Below are positions 21,759-30,768 of a DNA stretch of 64,000 nt, one piece after another; within the stretch, counting starts at the first letter, position 1, and the number at the start of each line of letters is the position of its first letter. This DNA is from CALMEH01 sp031409875. Its GTDB lineage: Bacteria; Acidobacteriota; Blastocatellia; Pyrinomonadales; Pyrinomonadaceae. The notes beneath the pieces are model-generated. The model was not told where the DNA came from. It worked only from the letters and a program-made list of their open reading frames with translations, and ran no database searches. The stretch is from assembly GCA_031409875.1 (NCBI GenBank), contig JANNYB010000045.1:23492-87491 (forward strand), read 5' to 3'. The position numbers were made by a program, and so were the translations under genes.

Positions 21759-23465
21759 TTAATCCTTCTTTTTCCATAATTCGACACCTGAAATTACGCT
21801 AACGTGAATCTCGTCAAGTTCAGTCCATTGGGCGACATAATTTTGGTTTTTTTGATGAACAAAATATGCTCCTTTGGTGTAGTGACCGATTCCTTGCTTT
21901 TTTTCGCCAATCCGAAAAGTAGGAAACCATCTATCCTTATTATTATCTTTCGACAGGAAAAACTTCGGACTAAAATCATTCGTCCGATTATTGATCAGCA
22001 GTCCTTTGAATGCCGCTTTTTCCGTGCCTTTAAAGTTATCTCCGGCAGTTGATTCGAGATAGAAGAAAAGCGTCTTCGGGTCAATTAAATAAGGATTGTC
22101 TTTCTTCAAATGTTGCTGTTCGGTTGATTCGACAAATGTTCCGTAGCCGAGCGAGTGATTGGCATCTGACGCTTTAACAGCGGTGCATTTTTGATTTACG
22201 ATAACTTGTTTGAGCAGCGCAGAATATACAAAATCCACTTTGACAATCATAAATTCGCCCTTGCCCAAAGGATTCAAAACGGGATAAGACACATAAATCC
22301 TGCTTAAACCTGTTTCACCGTCAAATTTCGACATTCCATTGGCTATCGAAAAAGTCGGATTTTCGTTGAATTGATGTATTTCGGTGTCTATCTGAGATTT
22401 GTCAGGATAATTCGGATAGTCTTTTTTACAACTTATATTTATGGAATCCAAACTGCTCAAATCGAAATCTCTTTCTTGCTTCGTATAATGCAAAACGGGC
22501 TTGCCGCCGGAAGCCGAGAACATAAAAAATCTTCCGTCCGGGTTTGTCGTCATCACGATATTTCTTTTGTCGGTAAATCCGTTTTTCAAAAGATTCCAAG
22601 TTTTGCCTTTGTCGGATGACATAAAAACTCCGTATTTATCAAATCCCGGGACTTTAACTTTGAAGCTGTTTTCATAACCGCTGGAAGCAATTTGAGTTGT
22701 CAGATATATTTTTTCCGTCCATTTATCGTAATAAACTTCTTGTCTGTCAAATCCGTTGGAATGATATAAAGTTTCGCCATTGGGACCTAAATCCGTAACC
22801 TTATTATCATCTTTATCCTGGTCTGAAAGTTTTGGAATGCCGAAACCCATCTTTGCCGGATCAATATTACCGAGATTAGCCCAAGTAACTCCGCAATCGT
22901 TTGATTTGTAGATAAATATTGCATCTCTCGCGCCCTTTCGATAATCGGTAGTTGAATCGGAAGTCCAATCCCACCAAAACGGTTTTGGAGTTATCGGCGA
23001 CCACAGAAAACCCAATTTAATCGCCAAGAGACTGCCGTCGTTAAACTTCACGATTTGATTATCGGTCGCAAGTTCTTCACTTTTCGAATCTATATCGAGC
23101 GTTACATTCGTTCCGATGATTGTATTTAATTTGTTTTGGCTATTGAAAAGGTCTGAAATAATCATCCGGCGATCTTCGCGCTTCTGTCCGGTCATAACTA
23201 TTATCTTCCCGTTTTTGCAATTAGGATTTTCACCCGGAGCAATGACAGCCACGGTATTTTCATAGTAACGCTTTGAGTTGATTTTGAACTCTTTGACCGA
23301 CCAAGGAGAATCCGCATTTCCCCATTGAAACAAATCATCATTAGAAGTTTGCGAAAAAGTAACATTTGTCAATACCAAAGTCAGAAGCACCGGAACTAAA
23401 TTTTTGATTGTTTTTAGATTTATAAAAGATGAACCTATTATTTGCCAAGCGATTTTTTTTAACAT
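21759..23465 (-). CDS. Secreted BNR/Asp-box repeat protein
   Basis: 568 residues with an N-terminal signal (NLVPVLLTLVLTNVTFSQ after a basic lead). Asp-box motifs S-x-D-x-G-x-T-W are visible: SNDCGVTWANLG (about 188) and SSDKGKTWNLLKNG (about 280), typical of sialidase- or Vps10-like beta-propellers. It is probably exported to the periplasm or surface; glycan binding is possible, enzymatic activity unproven. The start overlaps the 95-residue gene by seven bases and has the AAGGAGAAAG ribosome site. Confidence 0.65.
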   Translation of the reverse strand: MLKKIAWQIIGSSFINLKTIKNLVPVLLTLVLTNVTFSQTSNDDLFQWGNADSPWSVKEFKINSKRYYENTVAVIAPGENPNCKNGKIIVMTGQKREDRRMIISDLFNSQNKLNTIIGTNVTLDIDSKSEELATDNQIVKFNDGSLLAIKLGFLWSPITPKPFWWDWTSDSTTDYRKGARDAIFIYKSNDCGVTWANLGNIDPAKMGFGIPKLSDQDKDDNKVTDLGPNGETLYHSNGFDRQEVYYDKWTEKIYLTTQIASSGYENSFKVKVPGFDKYGVFMSSDKGKTWNLLKNGFTDKRNIVMTTNPDGRFFMFSASGGKPVLHYTKQERDFDLSSLDSINISCKKDYPNYPDKSQIDTEIHQFNENPTFSIANGMSKFDGETGLSRIYVSYPVLNPLGKGEFMIVKVDFVYSALLKQVIVNQKCTAVKASDANHSLGYGTFVESTEQQHLKKDNPYLIDPKTLFFYLESTAGDNFKGTEKAAFKGLLINNRTNDFSPKFFLSKDNNKDRWFPTFRIGEKKQGIGHYTKGAYFVHQKNQNYVAQWTELDEIHVSVISGVELWKKKD

Positions 23466-23746
23466 ACTTTCTCCTTATTAATTTCATTTCCCGAACAATT
23501 CACCGCCGAAGCCACGCAAATCAAAAGTCTTCCGTCTGTTGTTTCAAACGAATGAATTTGCCGCGTTTCCGCCAAATAGAAAATCATTTTTTCCGAAACC
23601 ATCTGCCACGCTGCAAGTTGGGCAAGCGGCAAATGTTTGGTTTCCGTCTGACATTCTTCGCAAAAAAACTGCGTGTTGCGGCTCATTCGCAGAATCGTCA
23701 ATTCGTGCGTTTCAAGCCTGATTTTGGTGCGCCGGATTATTTTCAT
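23459..23746 (-). CDS. Conserved hypothetical small protein
   Basis: 95 residues from ATG 23746 (MKIIRRTKIRLETHELTILRMSRN...). It has an internal zinc-type pair FFCEECQTET and then a helical part (AQLAAWQMVSEKMIFYL) and AETRQIHSFETTDGRLLIC. The fold looks like a small MerR-like or zinc-ribbon plus helix regulator, but no function is known. A truncated second copy lies at 21663-21740. It overlaps the start of the following secreted-protein gene. Confidence 0.65.
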   Translation of the reverse strand: MKIIRRTKIRLETHELTILRMSRNTQFFCEECQTETKHLPLAQLAAWQMVSEKMIFYLAETRQIHSFETTDGRLLICVASAVNCSGNEINKEKVC

Positions 23747-23757
23747 ATATTTATAAT

Positions 23758-23901
23758 CGATTGGAGCGCAAGCGTCCCCGCTTGCAATGAGCGTTTGCTT
23801 CAAACGCGAAAAAGCCTTTGTTTGCGCTCAACTTGATTTCTTTGCAGACGTTTGTTCGCGCTCTCGCGCTCATTGCAAGCGGGACGCTTGCGCTCCAGTC
23901 G
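23758..23901. repeat. Large 30-bp-arm palindrome
   Basis: Arms 23763-23793 and 23867-23896 are inverted copies (GGAGCGCAAGCGTCC and CGCTTGCAATGAGCG) with a single-base indel. The inside repeats GCGTTTGCTTCAAACGC and TTTGCGCTC words. This fills most of the 321-base gap between the 95-residue gene and the divergent propeller protein; the remainder (to 24067) is AT-rich promoter-like DNA ending in a duplicated ATAAATTTTT. Confidence 0.8.
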
Positions 23902-24067
23902 GTTTTAACCTTTTTCATAAAAAATCTTTTCGTTTCCCGTCTAATTTGCTAAAATTCTTAATAATATTCACCCACAGTTTTATCTGCGATAGAACGAGAT
24001 TGGCAAAAGTGCCGATAAATTGTCCTAAATTTGCTGATAAATTTTTATAAATTTTTATAAATTGACG

Positions 24068-26233
24068 ATGAAAGAACTGCCGAACAACATAATTTCCTTT
24101 GCCGAATTTGAACTCGACGCGGTGCAGAGGCGTTTGCGGCGCAATGGCGAAACGGTTGCGATTCACGCGAAAGCCTTTGATTTATTGGATTTTTTGGCGC
24201 GAAACAATGGTCGGATCGTTACGAAAGACGAAATTCTCGACACGGTTTGGGACGGGCAGTTTGTCGAAGAATCAAACTTAGTCGTGCAGATTTCCGCATT
24301 AAGAAAAGCCTTGGGCGAACCGAAAAATGCGCCGCGTTTTCTCGTAACCGTGCCGGGCAAAGGCTATAAATTTGCCGCCGACACGAGCGAAAATCTCTTA
24401 ACAATCGAAAAACATTCGTTTTCCGAACTGACCATCGAAGAGGAAATAATTCCACAAAGATTAAATCTGCGCGAAAAAGCGAATCGAAAATGGTTGAGCA
24501 TTGCCGCCGTTGCGGTTTTGGCGATTTTGACCGTTGGCGCAATCGGTTATTTTAGTTTTCGGAAATCGAATGAAAATTTCGTGTCTGCTTGGACAAATCC
24601 GGCGCGGCGCGTTTCGCCGAGACAACTGACGGCGAACGGAAAAATAAACGTGGCGGCAATTTCGCCCGACGGAACGCTTTACGCCTATACAACCGAAGGA
24701 AGCGAATTGTCCGGTTTGTGGGTGGCAGGCATCACGGGAGCGCAAACTATCGAGGTCATTGCGCCGTCCGCCATCGCGTTTTCCGGTTTGACCTTCGCGC
24801 CCGATGGATTGCACATTTATTACACTGCCCGCGATGAAAAAAATCCGACGGTTTCGCTTTTTCGCGTCCCGACTTTCGGCGGTTTGCCCGAAAAAGTTTT
24901 GTCAAACGTCTGTTGTGCCGTAACTTTTTCGCCCGATGGCAAACAATTCGCGTTTAGGCGCGGCGATTCGAGCCGAAAATTGACGGCAATCGTCGTCGCC
25001 AATGCTCAGGGCAACGCGGACGAAAAAGAAATTGCCACACGCCCGAAAGAATTTGGTTTTAACGACAACGGCGCGTCTTGGTCGCCGGACGGGAAGAAAA
25101 TCGCCATCGGCGCAAAGGACGAAAAGACGGGCGAAAACGGCGTTTTTTTGGTTGATGTAAATTCGGGAACGGCGGAAAAATTCGGCGAAAAAACGTGGAA
25201 TTATGTGCGCCGCGTTGAATGGATGCCGGACGGAAGCGGCTTATTTGTTAATGTTATCGAAAAAGAATCTTGGCAGGAACGCCAAATCTGGCTACTCGAA
25301 TATCCAAACGGTGCGGCGCATCGAATCACCAACGACCTCAACCGCTACGGCAGAGAAACCGTTAGCGTTTCGGCGGACGGCACGAAACTTCTCGGCGTAA
25401 ACGCACAGACGATTTCCAATATCTTTGTCGGCGCGGCGGACGACACGGCAAATTTAAAAAACATCACCAACAATTCGGTTGGCAAAAACGATGGTTTTTT
25501 TAATAGTTTGGCTTGGACGAATGATAACCGGCTTGTTTTTATGCGCTTTTTTGATAAAAGCAACTCGCTTTGGATTATGAACACCGACGGAACAAATGCG
25601 AAACAATTAACGCCGGGCGGAAGTTTAGACCGCAAACCCGCGGTTACAAAAGATGGTCGTTACATTGTTTTCAGTTCGGTGCGCGGCGGGAAACAAAACA
25701 TCTGGCGCATTAACTCTGACGGAAGCGATTTGAAGCAAATCACCTTTGACGGCGGCACATCGCAAAGCGTTACGCCCGACGGAAATTGGATTTTTTACCA
25801 AAAAGACAATTTTATTTGGAAAATCCCGATTGACGGCGGAACGCCTGTTCAGATGACAAATAAATCATCAAAAGCCGTTGAAATTTCGCCCGACGGCAAA
25901 ATGTTCGCCTGTTTTTATCGCCCGATAAAAGAAGATAAATTAAAGTTAGCCGTTTTCCCGATTGACGGCGGCGAACCGCTTTATTTATTCGATTCGGCAT
26001 TAGATTTGCCTTACGAAAAACTGCGCTGGTCGCCCGATAATCAATCGCTCGTCTATGCTTTTTATAATTCAACCGCTTGGAAACAAACGCTTTCCGGCGG
26101 CGCACCCGAAAAATTTCTCGAATTCCCCGGCGAAATCATCAACGCTTTTGCGTGGTCTTCCGACGGCAAACAATTCGCCGTCGCCCACGGACAAGAAATG
26201 CGCGATGTCGTTTTATTTACGGTTGAAAAATAG
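24068..26233 (+). CDS. Winged-helix DNA-binding protein with TolB-type propeller
   Basis: 721 residues from ATG 24068. Residues about 8-100 are an OmpR/CadC-type winged helix (FELDAVQRRLRRNGE, LLDFLARNNGRIVTKDEIL, ALRKALGEP, VPGKGYKF). One membrane helix follows (about 142-164, LSIAAVAVLAILTVGAIGYF). The rest is a PD40/TolB propeller with at least nine blades marked by SPDG-like turns (ISPDGTLYAY, FSPDGKQFAF, WSPDGKKIAI, VTPDGNWIFY, ISPDGKMFAC). This ToxR-like layout, frequent in Acidobacteriota, suggests a membrane sensor that binds DNA directly. Its target is unknown. Confidence 0.85.
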   Translation: MKELPNNIISFAEFELDAVQRRLRRNGETVAIHAKAFDLLDFLARNNGRIVTKDEILDTVWDGQFVEESNLVVQISALRKALGEPKNAPRFLVTVPGKGYKFAADTSENLLTIEKHSFSELTIEEEIIPQRLNLREKANRKWLSIAAVAVLAILTVGAIGYFSFRKSNENFVSAWTNPARRVSPRQLTANGKINVAAISPDGTLYAYTTEGSELSGLWVAGITGAQTIEVIAPSAIAFSGLTFAPDGLHIYYTARDEKNPTVSLFRVPTFGGLPEKVLSNVCCAVTFSPDGKQFAFRRGDSSRKLTAIVVANAQGNADEKEIATRPKEFGFNDNGASWSPDGKKIAIGAKDEKTGENGVFLVDVNSGTAEKFGEKTWNYVRRVEWMPDGSGLFVNVIEKESWQERQIWLLEYPNGAAHRITNDLNRYGRETVSVSADGTKLLGVNAQTISNIFVGAADDTANLKNITNNSVGKNDGFFNSLAWTNDNRLVFMRFFDKSNSLWIMNTDGTNAKQLTPGGSLDRKPAVTKDGRYIVFSSVRGGKQNIWRINSDGSDLKQITFDGGTSQSVTPDGNWIFYQKDNFIWKIPIDGGTPVQMTNKSSKAVEISPDGKMFACFYRPIKEDKLKLAVFPIDGGEPLYLFDSALDLPYEKLRWSPDNQSLVYAFYNSTAWKQTLSGGAPEKFLEFPGEIINAFAWSSDGKQFAVAHGQEMRDVVLFTVEK

Positions 26234-26441
26234 TTTTGAGTTCCAACTTCAGTTGGCTTTTCCGCCGCGCTTCGCTGGCGGTTTCCGTCTAAAGACTAAT
26301 GGCATTAAGTTAAGGATTTGCCGAAATTGTCCAACAAACTTTAGTTTGTTGAAAGTGTTGATAATTAAGACCTTCGACAAACTGAAGTTCGTCGGACTTT
26401 TCTTAACTTAATGCCATTAGTCTTTAGACGGGACTCAAAAC
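26233..26441. repeat. Nested palindrome: one element inside another
   Basis: Outer ends GTTTTGAGTTCC and GGGACTCAAAAC belong to the cruciform family. Within it, 26287-26314 and 26402-26429 form a perfect 28-base inverted repeat (GTCTAAAGACTAATGGCATT plus AAGTTAAG), with two more mini-hairpins inside (AAAC-TTTA-GTTT; AAAC-TGAA-GTTC). It overlaps the stop codon of the propeller protein and ends next to the aldehyde dehydrogenase stop; it may terminate both. Confidence 0.82.
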
Positions 26442-27893
26442 TTAGGTCAGCCAAGGGAAAATCTTGCCCGAATAATTAACGTAAATTCCTTTTAATTTAG
26501 TGTAATTTTCCAACGCTTCGAGTCCGAAATTTTGTCCTGTTCCTGATAAATTGCGAATTCCCGCCGGCATCATCGGTGTCATATATGACGGCATATTGAC
26601 GAAAACCAGCCCCGAATCCATCGCGTTTGAAACGCGGTGCATACGATTCAAATCATTTGTCCAAAAATATGCACCGAGTCCGTAATCCGAATCATTTGCT
26701 AGATTTATCGCTTCTTCTTCGCTCGAAAAAGTTGTCAGACCGACAACCGGACCAAAAATTTCTTCGCGCCAAATCCGCATTTCAGGAGTCATTTTCGCAA
26801 AAACCGTCGGCGCAATAAAATAACCTTTATCGCCGATTCGATTTCCGCCCGCGACGATTTCCGCGCCTTCCGCTTTGCCGATTTCGATGTAACTCAAAAC
26901 TCGCTCCATTTGCTTGCGCGAAATAATCGGACCGACATTTGAACTCGCGTCCATTGGATTTCCGACGCGAATTTTTTTCGCTTTTTCGACGACTTTTTCG
27001 GTAACTTCATCAGCAATTTTTTCATCAATCAAAACGCGGCTTGCGGCTAAACAAAATTGTCCGTTATTGCCCAAACTCGACTGTAAAATTCCGTTGACCG
27101 CCAAATCAATATCGGCATCAGCAAAGATAATATTCGCCGATTTTCCGCCCATTTCGAGCAACGCAGGTTTTGTCATTCCGCCACATTGTTCGCCCAAAAG
27201 TTTGCCGACCGCGCTCGAACCTGTAAAAGCAACTTTTTTGACTTTCGGATGATGAACAATCAGTTGCCCGGTCGTTCCATCGCCGTGAACAACGTTGACA
27301 ACTCCTGTTGGCACACCGACTTCCGCAATCAATTCCGCCAACATCGTAACCGTCGCCGGAGTCTGTTCCGCCATTTTCATCACGACCGTATTTCCGCAAG
27401 CCAAAGCCGCCGAGAGCTTCAAAGTCGCCATCACCAGTGGAAAATTCCAAGGCGCAATCGCCCCAATCACGCCATAAGGTTCGCGTGTCGCATAACGATG
27501 CGTTCCATATTCATTATTCGGCACGGCAGTTCTGAGTTTGTCCGCCGCGCCCGCATAATATCTAAAAAAATCCGCGCAAAAAGGCACGTCAATATGCAAA
27601 TTTGACTGCAAAGTTTTCCCCGAATCTTCGGTTTCAGCACGGGCAAATTCTTCGCGTTTTTCCAATAATTTATCGGCAACTTTATAAAGCAATTTCCCGC
27701 GCTCAAGCGGCGTGAAATTTTTCCAAATCTGAAACGCTTCATCCGCAGATTCAACCGCCGCGTCAACATCCGCGCTTTCGCCAAACGCGACTTCGGCAAT
27801 TTGCTCTTCCGTCGCCGGATTTTCCGACGCGAAGGTTTTGCCCGATTTTGACGGAACACTTTCGCCGTTGATAATGTGATTGATTGAGCGCAT
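26442..27893 (-). CDS. NAD(P)-dependent aldehyde dehydrogenase
   Basis: 483 residues of the ALDH superfamily, oxidising an aldehyde to the acid. Seen: cofactor motif FTGSSAVGKLLG (about 225), general base Glu in LLEMGGKSANIIF (about 246), nucleophile Cys in NNGQFCLAASRV (about 280), and EEIFGPVVGLTTF. The family resembles 2-hydroxymuconate-semialdehyde or betaine-aldehyde dehydrogenases. Operator site 3 overlaps its start codon, so it belongs to the GntR-candidate regulon. It is downstream of the CaiB and HMG-CoA-lyase-like genes on the same strand. It could oxidise a semialdehyde intermediate of the pathway or the product of the amine oxidase. Confidence 0.88.
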   Translation of the reverse strand: MRSINHIINGESVPSKSGKTFASENPATEEQIAEVAFGESADVDAAVESADEAFQIWKNFTPLERGKLLYKVADKLLEKREEFARAETEDSGKTLQSNLHIDVPFCADFFRYYAGAADKLRTAVPNNEYGTHRYATREPYGVIGAIAPWNFPLVMATLKLSAALACGNTVVMKMAEQTPATVTMLAELIAEVGVPTGVVNVVHGDGTTGQLIVHHPKVKKVAFTGSSAVGKLLGEQCGGMTKPALLEMGGKSANIIFADADIDLAVNGILQSSLGNNGQFCLAASRVLIDEKIADEVTEKVVEKAKKIRVGNPMDASSNVGPIISRKQMERVLSYIEIGKAEGAEIVAGGNRIGDKGYFIAPTVFAKMTPEMRIWREEIFGPVVGLTTFSSEEEAINLANDSDYGLGAYFWTNDLNRMHRVSNAMDSGLVFVNMPSYMTPMMPAGIRNLSGTGQNFGLEALENYTKLKGIYVNYSGKIFPWLT

Positions 27894-27917
27894 TTGTATT
27901 AGATTTATAACAAATTA
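27892..27917. promoter_or_regulatory. Palindromic operator site 3 (aldehyde dehydrogenase)
   Basis: TTTGTATTA-GATT-TATAACAAA; the left half differs at two positions from the consensus. It overlaps the start codon of the aldehyde dehydrogenase gene. Confidence 0.62.
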
Positions 27918-27939
27918 TGAACTTAAAATCAAAGAAATT

Positions 27940-28014
27940 GCCCGCGAATCTACGCGAATTTACGCGAATTGTTTATTTTGATCTATTCGCGTAAATTCGC
28001 GTAGATTCGCGGGC
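27940..28014. terminator. Perfect 30-bp palindrome of CGCGAAT words
   Basis: Arms 27940-27969 and 27985-28014 are perfect inverted copies, each with three word units (CCCGCGAATC, TACGCGAATT, TACGCGAAT). It lies between the HMG-CoA-lyase-like gene and the aldehyde dehydrogenase operator and would form a strong hairpin, possibly ending the upstream transcript. Confidence 0.75.
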
Positions 28015-28886
28015 TAATTTTTTTTCGCTTTTGCTTCTATTTGCTTGGCAAATTCAGCAGTTTCTTTCAATTTTTCCGAATCAATTCCTGTCCGAATATT
28101 CATCTTTTCCATCATCCAGACGACTTTTTCGGTGGCGACATTTCCGCTTGCGCCGGGCGAAAAAGGACAGCCGCCCAAGCCTCCGGCAGATGAATCAAAA
28201 ATGTTCCAACCTGCCGTCATTGCCGCGTAAATATTGGCTAAAGCCGTAAAATTCGTGTCGTGAAAATGTCCGGCAAATTGCTGATTCAGAAAGAGTTTTC
28301 TAGCTTGATTACACAATTCAAAAACATCATTCGGCGTAGCTCGCCCGACCGTATCGTTAAAAGCGATTTCGTCCGCGCCGGCTTCTGACAATTCTTTCGT
28401 AATCTCTAAAATTCGCTCTTTCGGAACTTCGCCTTCATACGGGCAAACCCAAGTTACAGCAATCGAAGCGCGAACTTTTACGCCCGCTTCGTGCGCGTCC
28501 GCAATGCAATTTTTCGTCATCTGCAAACCATCGGCAATCGTCGTGTTGGCGTTTTTCAAACTCATCGTTTCCGTCGCCGCCATCACATAGCAAATCCAAT
28601 CAACATCTGCCTCAATCGCCCGTTTGTAACCTCGTTCATTCAACGCCAACCCGACTTCATCAATATTCGGGTCATCGCCAATCGCCGCCAAAATCTCGCC
28701 CGCGTCAGCCATCTGCGGAACGTGGCGGGGCGATACAAACGAAACTGCTTCGATGCGCCGAAAACCTGCATCTTTGGCTAATTCGATGAGCTTGATTTTA
28801 TCTTCGGTCGGCACGAAATTCGGCAACATTTGAAGTCCGTCACGCGGGCTAACTTCAACTATTTCAACTTGTTTCGGTAGATTCAT
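28014..28886 (-). CDS. HMG-CoA-lyase-like enzyme
   Basis: 290 residues of the HMGL branch of DRE-TIM metallolyases. The metal and substrate motif is EVSPRDGLQMLPNFVP (about 11-26), AGADEIAFNDTVGRATP, the His ligands in GHFHDTNFTALANIYAA (about 208) and the catalytic Cys loop GLGGCPFSPGASGNVATE (about 238). Such enzymes split 3-hydroxy-3-methylglutaryl-CoA or related 3-hydroxyacyl-CoAs into acetyl-CoA and a keto acid. It follows the CaiB-type gene, so the pair may activate an acid by CoA transfer and then cleave it. Length and motifs are complete, but HMG-CoA itself as substrate is not proven. Confidence 0.85.
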   Translation of the reverse strand: MNLPKQVEIVEVSPRDGLQMLPNFVPTEDKIKLIELAKDAGFRRIEAVSFVSPRHVPQMADAGEILAAIGDDPNIDEVGLALNERGYKRAIEADVDWICYVMAATETMSLKNANTTIADGLQMTKNCIADAHEAGVKVRASIAVTWVCPYEGEVPKERILEITKELSEAGADEIAFNDTVGRATPNDVFELCNQARKLFLNQQFAGHFHDTNFTALANIYAAMTAGWNIFDSSAGGLGGCPFSPGASGNVATEKVVWMMEKMNIRTGIDSEKLKETAEFAKQIEAKAKKN

Positions 28887-28897
28887 AATTTTTTTTC

Positions 28898-28950
28898 AAC
28901 GCAGAGTTCGCAGAGAACGCAGAGAAAATCTTAAACAAAAACTCTGCGTT
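28898..28950. repeat. AACGCAGAG word palindrome
   Basis: Arms AACGCAGAGT (28898-28907) and ACTCTGCGTT (28941-28950) with extra tandem GCAGAGAACGCAGAG words in the left part and the loop AAAATCTT. The same loop octamer occurs in the palindromes at 49646 and 50610. The right arm overlaps the stop region of the CaiB gene. Confidence 0.65.
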
Positions 28951-30145
28951 AAATGATTTCCTGTGCAATCAAATCTTCATACTCGCCCTGCGACATTTCC
29001 AAAAATCCGCGATAAATTTCTTCGTTATGTTCACCGAGTTTCGGACCGATCCAATCCGTGCCGCCCGGAGTTTCAGATAAAAACGGTAAGACGGCGGGAA
29101 TTTTTACGGTGTCGCCGAGTTCGATTTCGACTGTTTCAAAAATTCCGCGAGCGATATATTGTTCGTCTTTGACAATGTCGGCGATTGAATAAACCGGACC
29201 TGTCGGAACTTCTGCCGCCAAGATTTCGGCATAAGCCTCGTCGTAAGTTTTTGTCAAAGTCCAATCGGTGATGGCTTGGTCAATTTCGGCTTCGTGTCCG
29301 ACTCGTCCGGCGTTGTCTTGCATTTCGGAATGTTCGGCTAAATCGGCGCGTCCGATGGCGTTCATCAAGCGGCGATAAATCGAATCGCCGTTGCCGCCGA
29401 TGATGATAAATTTGCCGTCGCGTGTCGGATAAGTCGAAGTCGGCACAATGCCTTCGAGCTTTGCACCTTGCCGTTCGCGGATGTGTCCGAGTTTGTCGTA
29501 TTCCGCCAAAGTTGACTCCATCATATTGAAAATCGCTTCGTAAATCGCCACGTCCACAACTTGCCCTTCGCCACCGTTGACATCACGATGATAAACCGCC
29601 GTTAATGCGCCGAGCGCGGCGTGAAGTCCCGCCAAAGTATCGCCAATCGAAGTCCCCGTGCGAACCGGCGGACGGTCTGGATAACCGGAAGTGTAACGCA
29701 TTCCGCCAACACCTTCCGCGACATTTGCATAACCCGGACGCGACGAATACGGTCCTGTCTGTCCCCAACCCGAAACGCGCACCATTATCAAACCTTTGTT
29801 CGATTCGCGTAAGTTTTCATAACTCATTCCCCATTTTTCCATCGTTCCGGGCTTGAAATTTTCGAGCAAAATATCAACCTTCGCCGCCAATTTCCGCGCG
29901 ATTTCCTGTCCTTCGGGGCGCGTCATATCGAGCGTAATTGACTTTTTATTCCGCCCCATCGAAAGCCACCACAGCGAAGTTCCTTTGTGCAATTTTCGCC
30001 AAACGCGCAACGGATCGCCCGTTTTCGGCTTCTCGATTTTAATAACGTCCGCCCCAAATCCAGCTAACATCGAACCGCAAAACGGTCCCGCAAGAAGCTG
30101 TCCCATTTCCAATACTTTTAAGCCTTTAAGTGGTCTTTCTGTCAT
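28949..30145 (-). CDS. CaiB/BaiF-type (class III) CoA-transferase
   Basis: 398 residues, full length for formyl-CoA-transferase-like enzymes that move CoA between carboxylic acids without a ping-pong free CoA step. The start RPLKGLKVLEMGQLLAGPFCG, LLENFKPGTMEKWGM, and the catalytic Asp region GTSIGDTLAGLHAALGAL (about 164) are all conserved. It is the first gene of a block with the HMG-CoA-lyase-like and aldehyde dehydrogenase genes. It could activate an acid from the amide pathway using succinyl-CoA or acetyl-CoA; the acid is unknown. Confidence 0.88.
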   Translation of the reverse strand: MTERPLKGLKVLEMGQLLAGPFCGSMLAGFGADVIKIEKPKTGDPLRVWRKLHKGTSLWWLSMGRNKKSITLDMTRPEGQEIARKLAAKVDILLENFKPGTMEKWGMSYENLRESNKGLIMVRVSGWGQTGPYSSRPGYANVAEGVGGMRYTSGYPDRPPVRTGTSIGDTLAGLHAALGALTAVYHRDVNGGEGQVVDVAIYEAIFNMMESTLAEYDKLGHIRERQGAKLEGIVPTSTYPTRDGKFIIIGGNGDSIYRRLMNAIGRADLAEHSEMQDNAGRVGHEAEIDQAITDWTLTKTYDEAYAEILAAEVPTGPVYSIADIVKDEQYIARGIFETVEIELGDTVKIPAVLPFLSETPGGTDWIGPKLGEHNEEIYRGFLEMSQGEYEDLIAQEII

Positions 30146-30165
30146 AAATTAGTTCAAAAAAATTC

Positions 30166-30768
30166 TTAGCTATAAAAAACAACCTTCCGTTGATCAAAAT
30201 CACATAAAAACAAATCAATAATATCGTCCGCTAATCTCTCTAATTTCCTTTGAGAGTTTTGTAGTCGCGTAATTTCATCTCTTATCTGGCTTTCAGAAGT
30301 AATTTTTATACCTTCTAAACAGTTCTCCAATCTTTGGTGAAAACCTATCCACCTGTTCCAATGAACAGAAACTTTGTTCTTGTAGCCCGAAACATAAAAA
30401 CGGTCTAAATTATTTAATTCAATGGCTTTTACAAACCTAGCCAAATGAAGTGCTGACCTTAGTTCACTTGTTTTTCTGACTTCTGATAATCCGTAATAAA
30501 TCCAATGTAAATTATTCTGATTTATTTGTTGATTTTGAGTTTCGTCAATTTTCCAAAAATCTTCACTGTTTTTGTATAAAGCCTTGTATTGTATTCCAAA
30601 CAATTTGCATTTGTTCTTATTAAAAAAGATGAAATCAGCAGGTAAAAGTTTCTCATCAATCTGGGTTAATGGAAAAGGAAATACTTCAAATCCTTCATCA
30701 AAAAAATATTGAACTATTTGGTGGCTAGTCCAATATTCACTTTGTCTTTCATAAACGTATGGTGTCAT
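30166..30768 (-). CDS. Hypothetical protein
   Basis: 200 residues, start MTPYVYERQSEYWTSHQIVQYF. Residues about 25-60 (FEVFPFPLTQIDEKLLPADFIFFNKNKCKLFGIQYKALY) have a D...E/Q-x-K pattern that recalls the PD-(D/E)xK nuclease core ('ADF...GIQYKA'), followed by a helical C-terminus. A nuclease role is only a suggestion. It overlaps the GNAT gene by four bases (ATGA). Confidence 0.5.
   Translation of the reverse strand: MTPYVYERQSEYWTSHQIVQYFFDEGFEVFPFPLTQIDEKLLPADFIFFNKNKCKLFGIQYKALYKNSEDFWKIDETQNQQINQNNLHWIYYGLSEVRKTSELRSALHLARFVKAIELNNLDRFYVSGYKNKVSVHWNRWIGFHQRLENCLEGIKITSESQIRDEITRLQNSQRKLERLADDIIDLFLCDFDQRKVVFYS

Noticed and set aside
27940..28014. Operator for the aldehyde dehydrogenase gene
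   Set aside because: The perfect palindrome has CGCGAAT words shared with many gene-end repeats and none of the regulon consensus; the real operator is at 27892.
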